DNA of 9,048 nt from Acidobacteriota bacterium (lineage in GTDB: Bacteria; Acidobacteriota; Polarisedimenticolia; QHYA01), in contig QHYA01000240.1 of the NCBI GenBank assembly GCA_003223995.1, positions 1 through 9,048 on the forward strand, written 5' to 3'. A model generated the notes under the pieces. That model made no database searches. It was not told the DNA's origin and worked only from the letters and a program-made list of their open reading frames with translations. A program made the position numbers and the translations under genes. Positions within the stretch are counted from its first letter, which is position 1. Each line of letters starts with the position of its first letter. Shown here in pieces: positions 1-5,971 of the stretch.

Positions 1-1
1 C

Positions 2-799
2 GCTCTGCTGAGAAGGATCCGCGTCCTCATCGAAACGGACATCCCGCCCGGGCGCGGGCTCGGAAGCAGCGCCACGGCGGTCCTCGGGGCCGTCTGGGCT
101 GCCCGCGCGCTCTCCGGAGGGGCTTCCGATCGCGCCGAGGCTGTCGCCGAAGCGGCCCGGCTCGAAGGACACCCTGACAACGCGGCCGCAAGCGCGCTCG
201 GCGGCTTCGTCGTCTGCTCCGCCTCGGTGCGCACCCCGGCCGTCGTCACGCAGCGGCTGGCCTGGCCGAGGGAGTGGCGTCCGCTGGTTGTCGTGCCGCC
301 ATACCCTCTCGGCACCCAGGAGTCCAGGAGCCTGCTGCCGGACCGGGTCCGGCTGACGGACGCAGTGTCGAACATCCAGCGGGCGTCGCTGCTCGTTTCG
401 GCTGTTGCGAACCGAGACGAAGGCGCACTGTCCGAGGCCCTCCACGACAGGATCCACGAGCCGTACCGCGAGAAACGGGTCCCCGAGCTGCGCATTCTGA
501 GGGAGGAGCTTTCGGACATGCCGGTCCTCGGCTGCGTTCTCTGCGGGGCGGGGTCCTCCGTCCTCGTCCTGGTCAACGAGCGCAACAGAGCGGCCGTGCT
601 CGGATTCCTGAAAGGGTGGGCGCGGCAACGGCCCCAGCCCCCGCAGGTCCTCGATCTCGATGTGGATCAGGAAGGTCTTCAGGAAAGCGGGAAGACCGAG
701 ATCCAGGAAGACGATGAGATCCTGCCAGGCGCCGAGCCGCAGGACCAGCCGCGAGGCCTGGAGAGAGGACGAGACCGGGGAGGTCGGGGGAAACCATGA
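2..799 (+). CDS. thrB: Homoserine kinase, GHMP family (5' end outside window)
   Basis: This enzyme phosphorylates L-homoserine with ATP in the cytoplasm, the step before threonine synthase. The reading frame is open from base 2, so the N-terminus lies off the window; 265 residues are visible. Counting from base 2, residues 15-24 read PPGRGLGSSA, the GHMP kinase phosphate-binding loop. Residues 57-60 are HPDN inside EGHPDNAAA, typical of ThrB rather than of other GHMP kinases. Around residues 181-190, CGAGSSVLVL matches the C-terminal glycine-rich GHMP motif. The usual family end (VLDLDVDQEGL) is followed by about 36 extra charged residues rich in E, D, R and G. The stop overlaps the lysC start as ATGA (796-799), which suggests translational coupling in a threonine/lysine operon. 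A different GHMP kinase is unlikely given HPDN and the aspartate kinase neighbour. Confidence 0.92.
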   Translation, partial: ALLRRIRVLIETDIPPGRGLGSSATAVLGAVWAARALSGGASDRAEAVAEAARLEGHPDNAAASALGGFVVCSASVRTPAVVTQRLAWPREWRPLVVVPPYPLGTQESRSLLPDRVRLTDAVSNIQRASLLVSAVANRDEGALSEALHDRIHEPYREKRVPELRILREELSDMPVLGCVLCGAGSSVLVLVNERNRAAVLGFLKGWARQRPQPPQVLDLDVDQEGLQESGKTEIQEDDEILPGAEPQDQPRGLERGRDRGGRGKP

Positions 800-2076
800 C
801 GAACCAGCGCGATGGCGCGGCCCGCACCTGCAGCTCGCCGCCCGGTCTCAGCGTCCTCAAGTTCGGCGGCACATCCGTGAAGAACATCGGACGCATTCAG
901 CACGTCGCGGGGATCGTGGACTCCTGGAGGCAGTCCGCGCCCGCGCTCGTGGTCGTCTCGGCAATGGGCGACACGACCGACTACCTCCTGAAGCTCGCGC
1001 GCCAGTGCTCGTCCGACCCGGACAGGCGCGAGCTGGACCTGCTGATGTCCACCGGCGAGCAGATCTCCATGGCGTTGCTGGCGATGGTGCTCCGCTACGC
1101 GGGGATCAGGGCGAAGTCGTTCACCGCTTCACAGGTCGGCATCTTCACCGAGACCGTTCATTCCAGCGCCAGGATCATCGATGTGAAGACCGACAAGATC
1201 CTCCAGGCCTTCGCGGACAACGAGGTGGTCGTGGTGGCCGGCTTCCAGGGCGTAACCGCGGATGGGGACGTGACAACCCTCGGCCGGGGCGGCTCGGATA
1301 CCACGGCGGTGGCGCTCGCCGCGGCGATCGGAGCCCCTCGCTGCCACATCTACACCGACGTGGACGGCGTGTACACCGCGGACCCCAACGTGATCCCTGA
1401 GGCGCGGCTCATCAAGCAGATCTCCTACGAGGAGGTCGTCGAGATGTCCCGCCTTGGGGCCCGTGTGATCCACCCGAGGGCCGTGGAGCTGGCGCGGCGG
1501 CACGAAATCGCCCTCAGGATCAGGAACACTTTCAAGCCGCATCACGAAGGAAGCCTCATCGACGGAGGGAAAGACATGGAGATCCATCGGGCGGTCAGCG
1601 GGGTCGCTATCGACACGGACCACGCGCGCGTGGCGATCATGGACGTTCCAGACAGGCCCGGCGTCGCGGGGAAGATCGTGAAAGCTCTTGCCGACCGTCA
1701 CATCGTCATCGACATGATCATGCAGGCCTTCCATCCCACGACGGGCCTCAGCAGCATCACCTTCACCGTCCATCGTTCCGACCTCGACCAGACGATCGGC
1801 ATCCTCCAGCAGGTCAAGGAGGAGCTTGGGGCGAAGGAGGTCCTGGCCGATACGGACGTCGCCAAGGTGAGCGTGATCGGCGCGGGGCTGTCGGGCCGAC
1901 CCGGCATCGCGGCGAAGCTCTTCGCCACGCTTGGCGACGATGGAATCAACATCAAGATGATCGCCACGAGCGAGATGAGGCTGACCTGCGTGGTCGGCAC
2001 CGCCGACGCCGAAAGGGCCGCCCGCCTCGCCCATCAAGCGTTCGATCTGGACAAGGCCCCCTCGCCGGATCGCTGA
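796..2076 (+). CDS. lysC: Aspartate kinase with two C-terminal ACT domains
   Basis: It phosphorylates L-aspartate, the committed step towards lysine, threonine and methionine. The protein has 426 residues, slightly longer than the usual 400-410 because of an N-terminal extension of about 17. The amino acid kinase domain shows KFGGTS at residues 22-27, STGEQ near 84, GRGGSDTTA from 163 and YTDVDGVYTADPN from 186. Two ACT domains follow, starting near residues 275 and 355 (VPDRPGVAGK and LSGRPGIAAK); in the family these bind lysine and/or threonine for feedback inhibition. The ATG at 796 overlaps the thrB stop by four bases, with purine-rich sequence upstream at 776-793. No homoserine dehydrogenase domain is fused. 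Residue 261 is an internal Met with a strong ribosome-binding site (see the separate entry at 1576). Lysine, threonine or concerted inhibition cannot be decided from sequence alone. Confidence 0.97.
   Translation: MTNQRDGAARTCSSPPGLSVLKFGGTSVKNIGRIQHVAGIVDSWRQSAPALVVVSAMGDTTDYLLKLARQCSSDPDRRELDLLMSTGEQISMALLAMVLRYAGIRAKSFTASQVGIFTETVHSSARIIDVKTDKILQAFADNEVVVVAGFQGVTADGDVTTLGRGGSDTTAVALAAAIGAPRCHIYTDVDGVYTADPNVIPEARLIKQISYEEVVEMSRLGARVIHPRAVELARRHEIALRIRNTFKPHHEGSLIDGGKDMEIHRAVSGVAIDTDHARVAIMDVPDRPGVAGKIVKALADRHIVIDMIMQAFHPTTGLSSITFTVHRSDLDQTIGILQQVKEELGAKEVLADTDVAKVSVIGAGLSGRPGIAAKLFATLGDDGINIKMIATSEMRLTCVVGTADAERAARLAHQAFDLDKAPSPDR
1576..2076 (+). CDS. Possible separate aspartate kinase beta (regulatory) subunit from an internal start
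   Basis: Inside lysC, GGAGG at 1564-1568 sits seven bases before an in-frame ATG at 1576 (codon 261). Starting there gives a 166-residue protein, beginning MEIHRAVSGVAID, that contains only the two ACT domains. In Bacillus subtilis aspartokinase II and Corynebacterium glutamicum LysC, the regulatory beta subunit is made in this way from an in-frame internal start and assembles as alpha2beta2; those beta subunits are of similar length and begin at the equivalent position. The spacing and match to the Shine-Dalgarno consensus are better here than at the lysC start itself. The GGAGG bases also encode Asp-Gly-Gly, so chance is possible. Use of this start is inferred. Confidence 0.55.
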   Translation: MEIHRAVSGVAIDTDHARVAIMDVPDRPGVAGKIVKALADRHIVIDMIMQAFHPTTGLSSITFTVHRSDLDQTIGILQQVKEELGAKEVLADTDVAKVSVIGAGLSGRPGIAAKLFATLGDDGINIKMIATSEMRLTCVVGTADAERAARLAHQAFDLDKAPSPDR

Positions 2077-2129
2077 TCCGCCGGCTCCGGGCGCCGCCCG
2101 AGGCGCAAGACACCTGATAGGAACCTTCT

Positions 2130-2157
2130 CCGAGTTCCGGGGACAACCCGGACTCGG
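2130..2157 (+). terminator. GC-rich hairpin after lysC (terminator or attenuator-like)
   Basis: CCGAGTTCCGGG (2130-2141) pairs with CCCGGACTCGG (2147-2157): 11 base pairs, one bulged T at 2136 and a five-base GACAA loop. It lies 53 bases after the lysC stop and about 90 before the next gene. No T-run follows, so it is not a classical intrinsic terminator. It may stabilise an mRNA end or slow polymerase. Confidence 0.35.
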
Positions 2158-2168
2158 CCCGGACTCGG
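2147..2168 (+). repeat. Tandem 11-bp direct repeat overlapping the hairpin
   Basis: CCCGGACTCGG occurs twice without a gap (2147-2157 and 2158-2168). Either copy can pair with the same left arm at 2130-2141, giving two mutually exclusive stems with loops of 5 or 16 bases. It could be a simple slippage duplication or a switchable structure; the sequence does not decide. Confidence 0.7.
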
Positions 2169-2244
2169 GGCTTCTGGGACGGCCGGCAGGAAAACCTCGA
2201 AGCCTTGGTTGCGCGTCTCAGGAACGGATCCGAGAATAGCCAGC

Positions 2245-3378
2245 GTGAAGGACGCCATCCTCTCTCCAGAGGCCCCGCCCCGGGCATTGCGGGCGCTTCC
2301 GGGGCCGCTGCCGCGCTGGTTCCCGCCGCTCGCAGGCGCCGCTCTCGGGGCGGTCTTCCTGCTCGCGGCGGCGGCCAAGGGCGCGGACCCGCACGCCTTC
2401 GTCGAGCAGGTCGAATCCTACAGGATCGTGACCGGCGCGGGCGCGCGTGCCTTCGCCTATGCGCTGGTGCCGATCGAGGCGGCCCTCGGGACCAGTCTCC
2501 TGCTCGGCCTCTTCCGCCGGACCGGAATGCTGGCATCGGCGCTGCTTCTGCTGTTCTTCATTGGCGTGACCGCCTACGGATGGAGCCAGGGAAGGATCGA
2601 AGGATGCGGCTGCTTCGGCGTGCTGGCCACACGCGGTCCAGGCGAGGTGATCGTCGAGGATGTGCTGCTGCTCGCCCTCGCGGGTCTGGCCCTGCTCCCT
2701 GTCCGCGCGGGCAAGCGGGCGGCGGCCATCTGCGAGCCTAACGAGAACCCCCCGCTGCCTTCCGCGGAGGGAAGCGGGCGGTCGGCCGCCGAACAACGAC
2801 CCCTGGCGAGGGCGCTGCCCGCGAACGAGAAGTGGCAAGGGCCGCGAAGCCGCCAAAGGAACAGCCTCCGGGCCCGCGTCTTGATAGTCCTGGCTTGCGG
2901 GATCGCAGCCGTCGTCTTCGAGATCGCCTCTCCCGCGCTGCCGATCGACGACTACGTCACCACCCTGCGGCCAGGCCGGAAGGTCGAAGAGCTGGATCTT
3001 GGGCTGGAAGAAGGCGAGCCCCGCATGGTCGCCCTCATCGACATCAAGAGCGATCGCATCCGGGAAACCACCTCGGCCCTCAACGCCCTCGCCTCGCAGC
3101 CCGGCGTGCCGAAGGAGGTCGCTTTCGCCTCGGCCGGCGAGCAGGAAAGAGGAGCGTTCTTCTGGAACCATGGACCGCTCTTCGAGCTGCGCGAAGCTCC
3201 CGCGGCTTCGATGAGACCCCTGTACCGCAAGCTGCCCAGGTTCTTCCTGGTCGGGGGAGGACGCGTGCTTCGGGTCTGGAACGACAGACCGCCCTCCGTC
3301 TCGGAGCTTGCGTCGCTTCTTTCTTCGATCAAGAATAAAGAGCATCCCGCGACGGGCGCAGCGGGGGAGAAGGGTTGA
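2245..3378 (+). CDS. MauE/DoxX-family membrane protein with C-terminal thioredoxin-like domain
   Basis: A predicted inner-membrane protein of 377 residues (GTG start at 2245). Residues 25-155 form a four-helix MauE/DoxX-type bundle (hydrophobic segments near 25-45, 68-89, 94-112 and 136-152) with the MauE-like motif CGCFG at 121-125. MauE-type proteins are linked to disulfide formation or reduction in the cell envelope. A low-complexity basic linker (about 155-210) leads to a fifth helix near 211-229 and a soluble, probably periplasmic domain (233-377). That domain has a thioredoxin-like pattern: a beta-strand region, then LPRFFLV around Pro331 like a cis-proline loop, but no cysteine at all. 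A similar layout is known from Bacteroidetes DoxX proteins of the BT_3928 type. The start is uncertain: a TTG at 2209 adds 12 residues, and neither start has a clear ribosome-binding site. The stop overlaps the next gene's region, indicating one operon. The substrate is unknown. Confidence 0.75.
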   Translation: MKDAILSPEAPPRALRALPGPLPRWFPPLAGAALGAVFLLAAAAKGADPHAFVEQVESYRIVTGAGARAFAYALVPIEAALGTSLLLGLFRRTGMLASALLLLFFIGVTAYGWSQGRIEGCGCFGVLATRGPGEVIVEDVLLLALAGLALLPVRAGKRAAAICEPNENPPLPSAEGSGRSAAEQRPLARALPANEKWQGPRSRQRNSLRARVLIVLACGIAAVVFEIASPALPIDDYVTTLRPGRKVEELDLGLEEGEPRMVALIDIKSDRIRETTSALNALASQPGVPKEVAFASAGEQERGAFFWNHGPLFELREAPAASMRPLYRKLPRFFLVGGGRVLRVWNDRPPSVSELASLLSSIKNKEHPATGAAGEKG

Positions 3379-3383
3379 GCAAG

Positions 3384-4292
3384 ATGGATCTGATTGGGAG
3401 GATCGTGACGGGGTTGCCGGCGGCCGTCAAGGCAATAGGCCCCCTCGGAAGGAGGCTCCTGGCGGCGCTGCCGGCCGCCTCCATGGCGCTGATTCTGGGA
3501 TCGGCCGGCGCCGCTCCGACCAATTCGCAGACCCCCGCCTCCCTCTCCGCCGCCCCCCCTTCCCCCGCAGCCTTCGACGCCAACTATGACTTCGAGGTGC
3601 TGGTGGACGGGAGGTCGATCCCGGAGATCACCTGCTACACCGGCCAGGCGTTGCCGGGTATGCTCCTGATCGGAGCTCCCGTCGGCGGGGCCGTTTTCAC
3701 GCGGATCAACGACAGGAAGGTTGTGGGCGTGAATCCCACGAAGATCCAGATCCGGGGGGATCGCGCGTTCATTCCTGCCGATGCCTTCGGGCCGCCGCTC
3801 AGCGGATTCCAGACGAGCGAGGGGATAGCCGAGTTCAGTCTCGAGGGGAAGAAGGTCCGCGTCCAGCCCAGGCCGATGCTGATCGGCCAGACGACCTGCG
3901 AGGACGTCATCGAGAAGACCCCCGCTTACAAGCATCTAATGTCGCTCTACCAGCCGGACCAGGAGGCTCTCAGCTTCCTGAAGCAGTACGGCCGTCCGGT
4001 GAACATCGAGGTCTACTTCGGCTCCTGGTGCCACGTCTGCAAGCAGTACCTTCCCCAGTTCCTCCGCACGATCACCGACTGCGCCAACCCCAACCTGCAC
4101 GTCAGCCTCTTCGGCCTGCCCAAAGACTTCGACAAGGATGAAAAGCTCTCCAAGCAGAAGCAGGTCAAGGGAGTCCCCTGCATCATCGTCTACAAGGAGG
4201 GCCAGGAGGTCGGCCGGATCGAGGGGCCGCCCACGCAATCGTACGAGAAGCATCTCGGCGGCCTCCTTCGGCTGGCCGCGAGCAAGGGCTGA
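3384..4292 (+). CDS. Exported thioredoxin-like protein (WCHVC active site)
   Basis: Probably a periplasmic or membrane-anchored thiol-disulfide protein of 302 residues (numbered from ATG 3384). A basic N-terminus and hydrophobic stretch (about 25-43, ending SAGAA) form a signal peptide or anchor, followed by an Ala/Pro/Ser-rich stalk to about residue 65. Residues 68-165 are a beta-rich domain I do not recognise, with Cys84 and, just after it, Cys172. The C-terminal thioredoxin fold (about 189-302) has WCHVC with Cys216 and Cys219, and a cis-proline loop GVPC at Pro265. It partners naturally with the preceding MauE-like gene, as MauD does with MauE. GGAGAAGG at 3366-3373 serves as ribosome-binding site. 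ATG 3384 is preferred, but TTG 3375, which overlaps the previous stop as TTGA, is a real alternative adding three residues. Confidence 0.82.
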   Translation: MDLIGRIVTGLPAAVKAIGPLGRRLLAALPAASMALILGSAGAAPTNSQTPASLSAAPPSPAAFDANYDFEVLVDGRSIPEITCYTGQALPGMLLIGAPVGGAVFTRINDRKVVGVNPTKIQIRGDRAFIPADAFGPPLSGFQTSEGIAEFSLEGKKVRVQPRPMLIGQTTCEDVIEKTPAYKHLMSLYQPDQEALSFLKQYGRPVNIEVYFGSWCHVCKQYLPQFLRTITDCANPNLHVSLFGLPKDFDKDEKLSKQKQVKGVPCIIVYKEGQEVGRIEGPPTQSYEKHLGGLLRLAASKG

Positions 4293-4303
4293 CGAGGGCG
4301 CCC

Positions 4304-4321
4304 ACCAAGTCACCACTTGGT
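4304..4321. promoter_or_regulatory. Inverted repeat ACCAAGT-N4-ACTTGGT upstream of accD
   Basis: A perfect 7-bp inverted repeat with a CACC loop lies 12 bases after the thioredoxin-like gene and 23 bases before the accD -35 box. A pyrimidine-rich stretch follows but no clean T-run. It could be a weak terminator for the upstream operon or a binding site for a dimeric regulator of accD. Confidence 0.35.
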
Positions 4322-4344
4322 CCACCTGGCCCCTGGTCCTTTCC

Positions 4345-4373
4345 TTGACACCCCCCGGGCCGATGCGTACGCT
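4345..4373 (+). promoter_or_regulatory. Candidate sigma-70-type promoter of accD
   Basis: A perfect TTGACA (4345-4350) is followed after exactly 17 bases by TACGCT (4368-4373), which matches TATAAT at three positions including the first T, second A and last T. Transcription would start near 4379-4381, only two to four bases before the accD ATG at 4383. This fits the lack of any Shine-Dalgarno sequence there. The weak -10 keeps this provisional. Confidence 0.45.
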
Positions 4374-4382
4374 TGCGGTCAG

Positions 4383-5252
4383 ATGGACTGGTTCCGGAAG
4401 GAAAAAAAGCCCAGGCAGCCGGTCGAGCAGAAGCGGACCAAGGTCCCGGAAGGGATCTGGATCCGATGCGACGGTTGCAAGGAAATCATCTACAAGAAGG
4501 AGCTTCTGCGAAACGGCAGCGTCTGCCCCAAGTGCAACTATCACTTCCGGATCACGGCGCGGGAGAGGCTGGAAGGCCTTCTCGACGGGGGCCGGGTCGA
4601 GGAGTTTGACCGCGAGCTAGCCTCCGTCGATCCCCTCCGCTTCCGCGACACCAAGCCGTACCGCGAGCGACTGAAGGAGTACCGCGAGCGGACCGGCCTG
4701 AACGACGCCGTGATCAACGCGAGCGGGACAGTCGAGGGGATCCCGCTCATCGTCACCTGCCTCGAATACGGCTTCATGGGTGGCAGCATGGGGTCGGTCG
4801 TCGGCGAGAAGGTCACCCGTGCCGCCGAGCGGGCGCTGGAGGAGCGAACGCCGCTGATCGCCATCTCCTGCTCGGGGGGGGCCCGCATGCAGGAGGGAGT
4901 TCTGTCGCTGATGCAGATGGCGAAGATCAGCGCCGCCCTCGCCCGCCTTCACGAGGCGGGAGTCCCGTTTATCTCGATCCTGACCGATCCGACTACGGGC
5001 GGTGTCACGGCTTCCTACGCGATGCTGGGCGATCTCAACATCGCCGAGCCGAGAGCGCTCATCGGTTTCGCGGGCCCCCGAGTGATCGAGCAAACCATCC
5101 GCCAGACGCTTCCCGAAGGCTTCCAGCGGGCCGAGTTCCTGCTCGAGCACGGGATGATCGACATGATCGTCGAGCGGTCCCAGATCCGCGAGGCGCTCGC
5201 CCGGTGCTTGCGGCTGCTTTACACCGGAGTCCCCGCGCCTGTCCCCGCGTAG
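4383..5252 (+). CDS. accD: Acetyl-CoA carboxylase carboxyltransferase subunit beta
   Basis: With AccA, it transfers the carboxyl group from biotin on AccB to acetyl-CoA, giving malonyl-CoA for fatty acid synthesis. The protein has 289 residues, normal for the family. The N-terminus MDWFRK is typical of AccD. The zinc ribbon uses Cys29, Cys32, Cys48 and Cys51. The crotonase-like carboxyltransferase core shows GFMGGSMGSVVGEKV (130-144), SGGARMQEG (164-172) and DPTTGGVTASYAMLGD (202-217), followed by NIAEPRALIGFAGPRVI. The segment before SGGARMQEG reads ISC where Ala or Ser is more usual. ATG 4383 was chosen because it gives the family N-terminus; a TTG 22 codons upstream adds unconserved residues crossing the promoter. 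Upstream is the redox pair; downstream is an archaemetzincin remnant, not folC, which often follows accD. Confidence 0.97.
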   Translation: MDWFRKEKKPRQPVEQKRTKVPEGIWIRCDGCKEIIYKKELLRNGSVCPKCNYHFRITARERLEGLLDGGRVEEFDRELASVDPLRFRDTKPYRERLKEYRERTGLNDAVINASGTVEGIPLIVTCLEYGFMGGSMGSVVGEKVTRAAERALEERTPLIAISCSGGARMQEGVLSLMQMAKISAALARLHEAGVPFISILTDPTTGGVTASYAMLGDLNIAEPRALIGFAGPRVIEQTIRQTLPEGFQRAEFLLEHGMIDMIVERSQIREALARCLRLLYTGVPAPVPA

Positions 5253-5299
5253 GCCATGACGCCCTCGAGTGGCTGATCCGCGAGAGCTGACGAACAGAT

Positions 5300-5821
5300 A
5301 TGGAAGGCAAGCCGGCTGTCATCCTTCACCCCGTCGGCCCCCTGGACAGGGAGGAGATGGACGCGATCGTCCGCCAGGCGCGCAGAGCCATCGGACTGGC
5401 TGTGGAGGTCGGCGCAGAGATCGCCTTTCCGCCCGGCGCCCTGGACTCGAGGAGGGGTCAGATCCTGGCGCCGAGGCTCCTGGCCGCGGTGCCGGCGACG
5501 GTCGAAACCCCTCCGCCGCCGCTCCCTCCGATCACTTACGGAGGCGCAGTCGCCGCGTCCAGCCCGACGGTCGCGTCCCGGCCCGCCCAGCCAGCCCCCT
5601 TCGCGCGCGTCGCTGTCGCGGACCAGGACCTTTATGCCCCAGGCCAGGAGTTCATCTTCGCCCTAGCGGATGCGAAGGGGCGCCGCGCGGTCCTCGCCAG
5701 GCCGAGGTGCGGACGGTCGCGGAGATCGACAGGAAGAACGACCGGTTCTGCGGCACGTGCAACAACCTCATCCGTGGCCGGATGCGCTGGTAGCTTGGAG
5801 GCTGGGGTGCCTCAGGCCTGA
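5300..5821 (+). pseudogene. Archaemetzincin-like zinc protease remnant, catalytic segment missing, frameshifted
   Basis: Archaemetzincins are small zinc metalloproteases with the signature HExxHxxGxxHC followed by CxM and CxxC. The ATG at 5300 opens a frame with the family's N-terminal half: LDSRRGQI near residue 52 and QDLYAPGQEFIFALADAKGR around 111-130, where the family has D-LY-PG-NFVFG-AD. At about 5693-5715 the match stops. It resumes in the next frame as AEIDRKNDRFCGTC, the family's conserved end with CxxC, finishing at a TAG at 5791-5793. The original frame instead runs into Arg/Ser/Thr-rich sequence and stops at 5821. The whole metal site (roughly 40-50 residues, estimated from family knowledge) is absent in all frames. 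A proline-rich insert of about 35 residues (near 70-105) is also unusual. The product should lack protease activity. An assembly collapse could produce the same picture. Confidence 0.72.
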
Positions 5822-5862
5822 GATCTTCCCCTTCGTCGAGGATCAGGGCCCTCTCCAATCGC

Positions 5863-5894
5863 CCGCGTTCAGACGCGCTCTCCTCCGAACGCGG
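5863..5894 (+). terminator. Weak hairpin in the convergent intergenic region
   Basis: CCGCGTTC (5863-5870) and GAACGCGG (5887-5894) form an 8-bp stem with a 16-base loop, followed by TTT at 5895-5897. It lies between the archaemetzincin remnant and the oppositely oriented protease-like gene, where a terminator is expected. The long loop and short T-run make it weak. Nothing else is evident in 5822-5971. Confidence 0.25.
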
Positions 5895-5971
5895 TTTCGG
5901 GTTGTGGCGATCGGCGGCCTTGAGACCGCTTTGATTCGGCGCGGCGACGCCCGGGATAGCTGGCACTGACG

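Noticed and set aside
1129..2037. 302-codon minus-strand open frame opposite lysC
   Set aside because: It is antisense to a clearly conserved enzyme and its Asp/His/Arg/Val-rich composition mirrors the lysC codons.
2218..3345. 375-codon open frame on the minus strand
   Set aside because: It lies wholly antisense to the MauE-like gene, shows no family motifs and has the Arg/Gly/Pro-rich composition of shadow frames in GC-rich DNA.
4317..4382. TTG start for accD 22 codons upstream of the ATG
   Set aside because: The added residues do not resemble AccD, there is no ribosome-binding site, and the stretch covers the inverted repeat and candidate promoter.
5811..5822. Palindrome CTCAGGCCTGAG as a terminator hairpin
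   Set aside because: It is a perfect 12-base palindrome with no loop and no T-run, so it is unlikely to fold as a terminator.
5822..5971. Possible small gene or RNA in the convergent spacer
   Set aside because: No start with a ribosome-binding site, no conserved motif and only one weak hairpin are visible.
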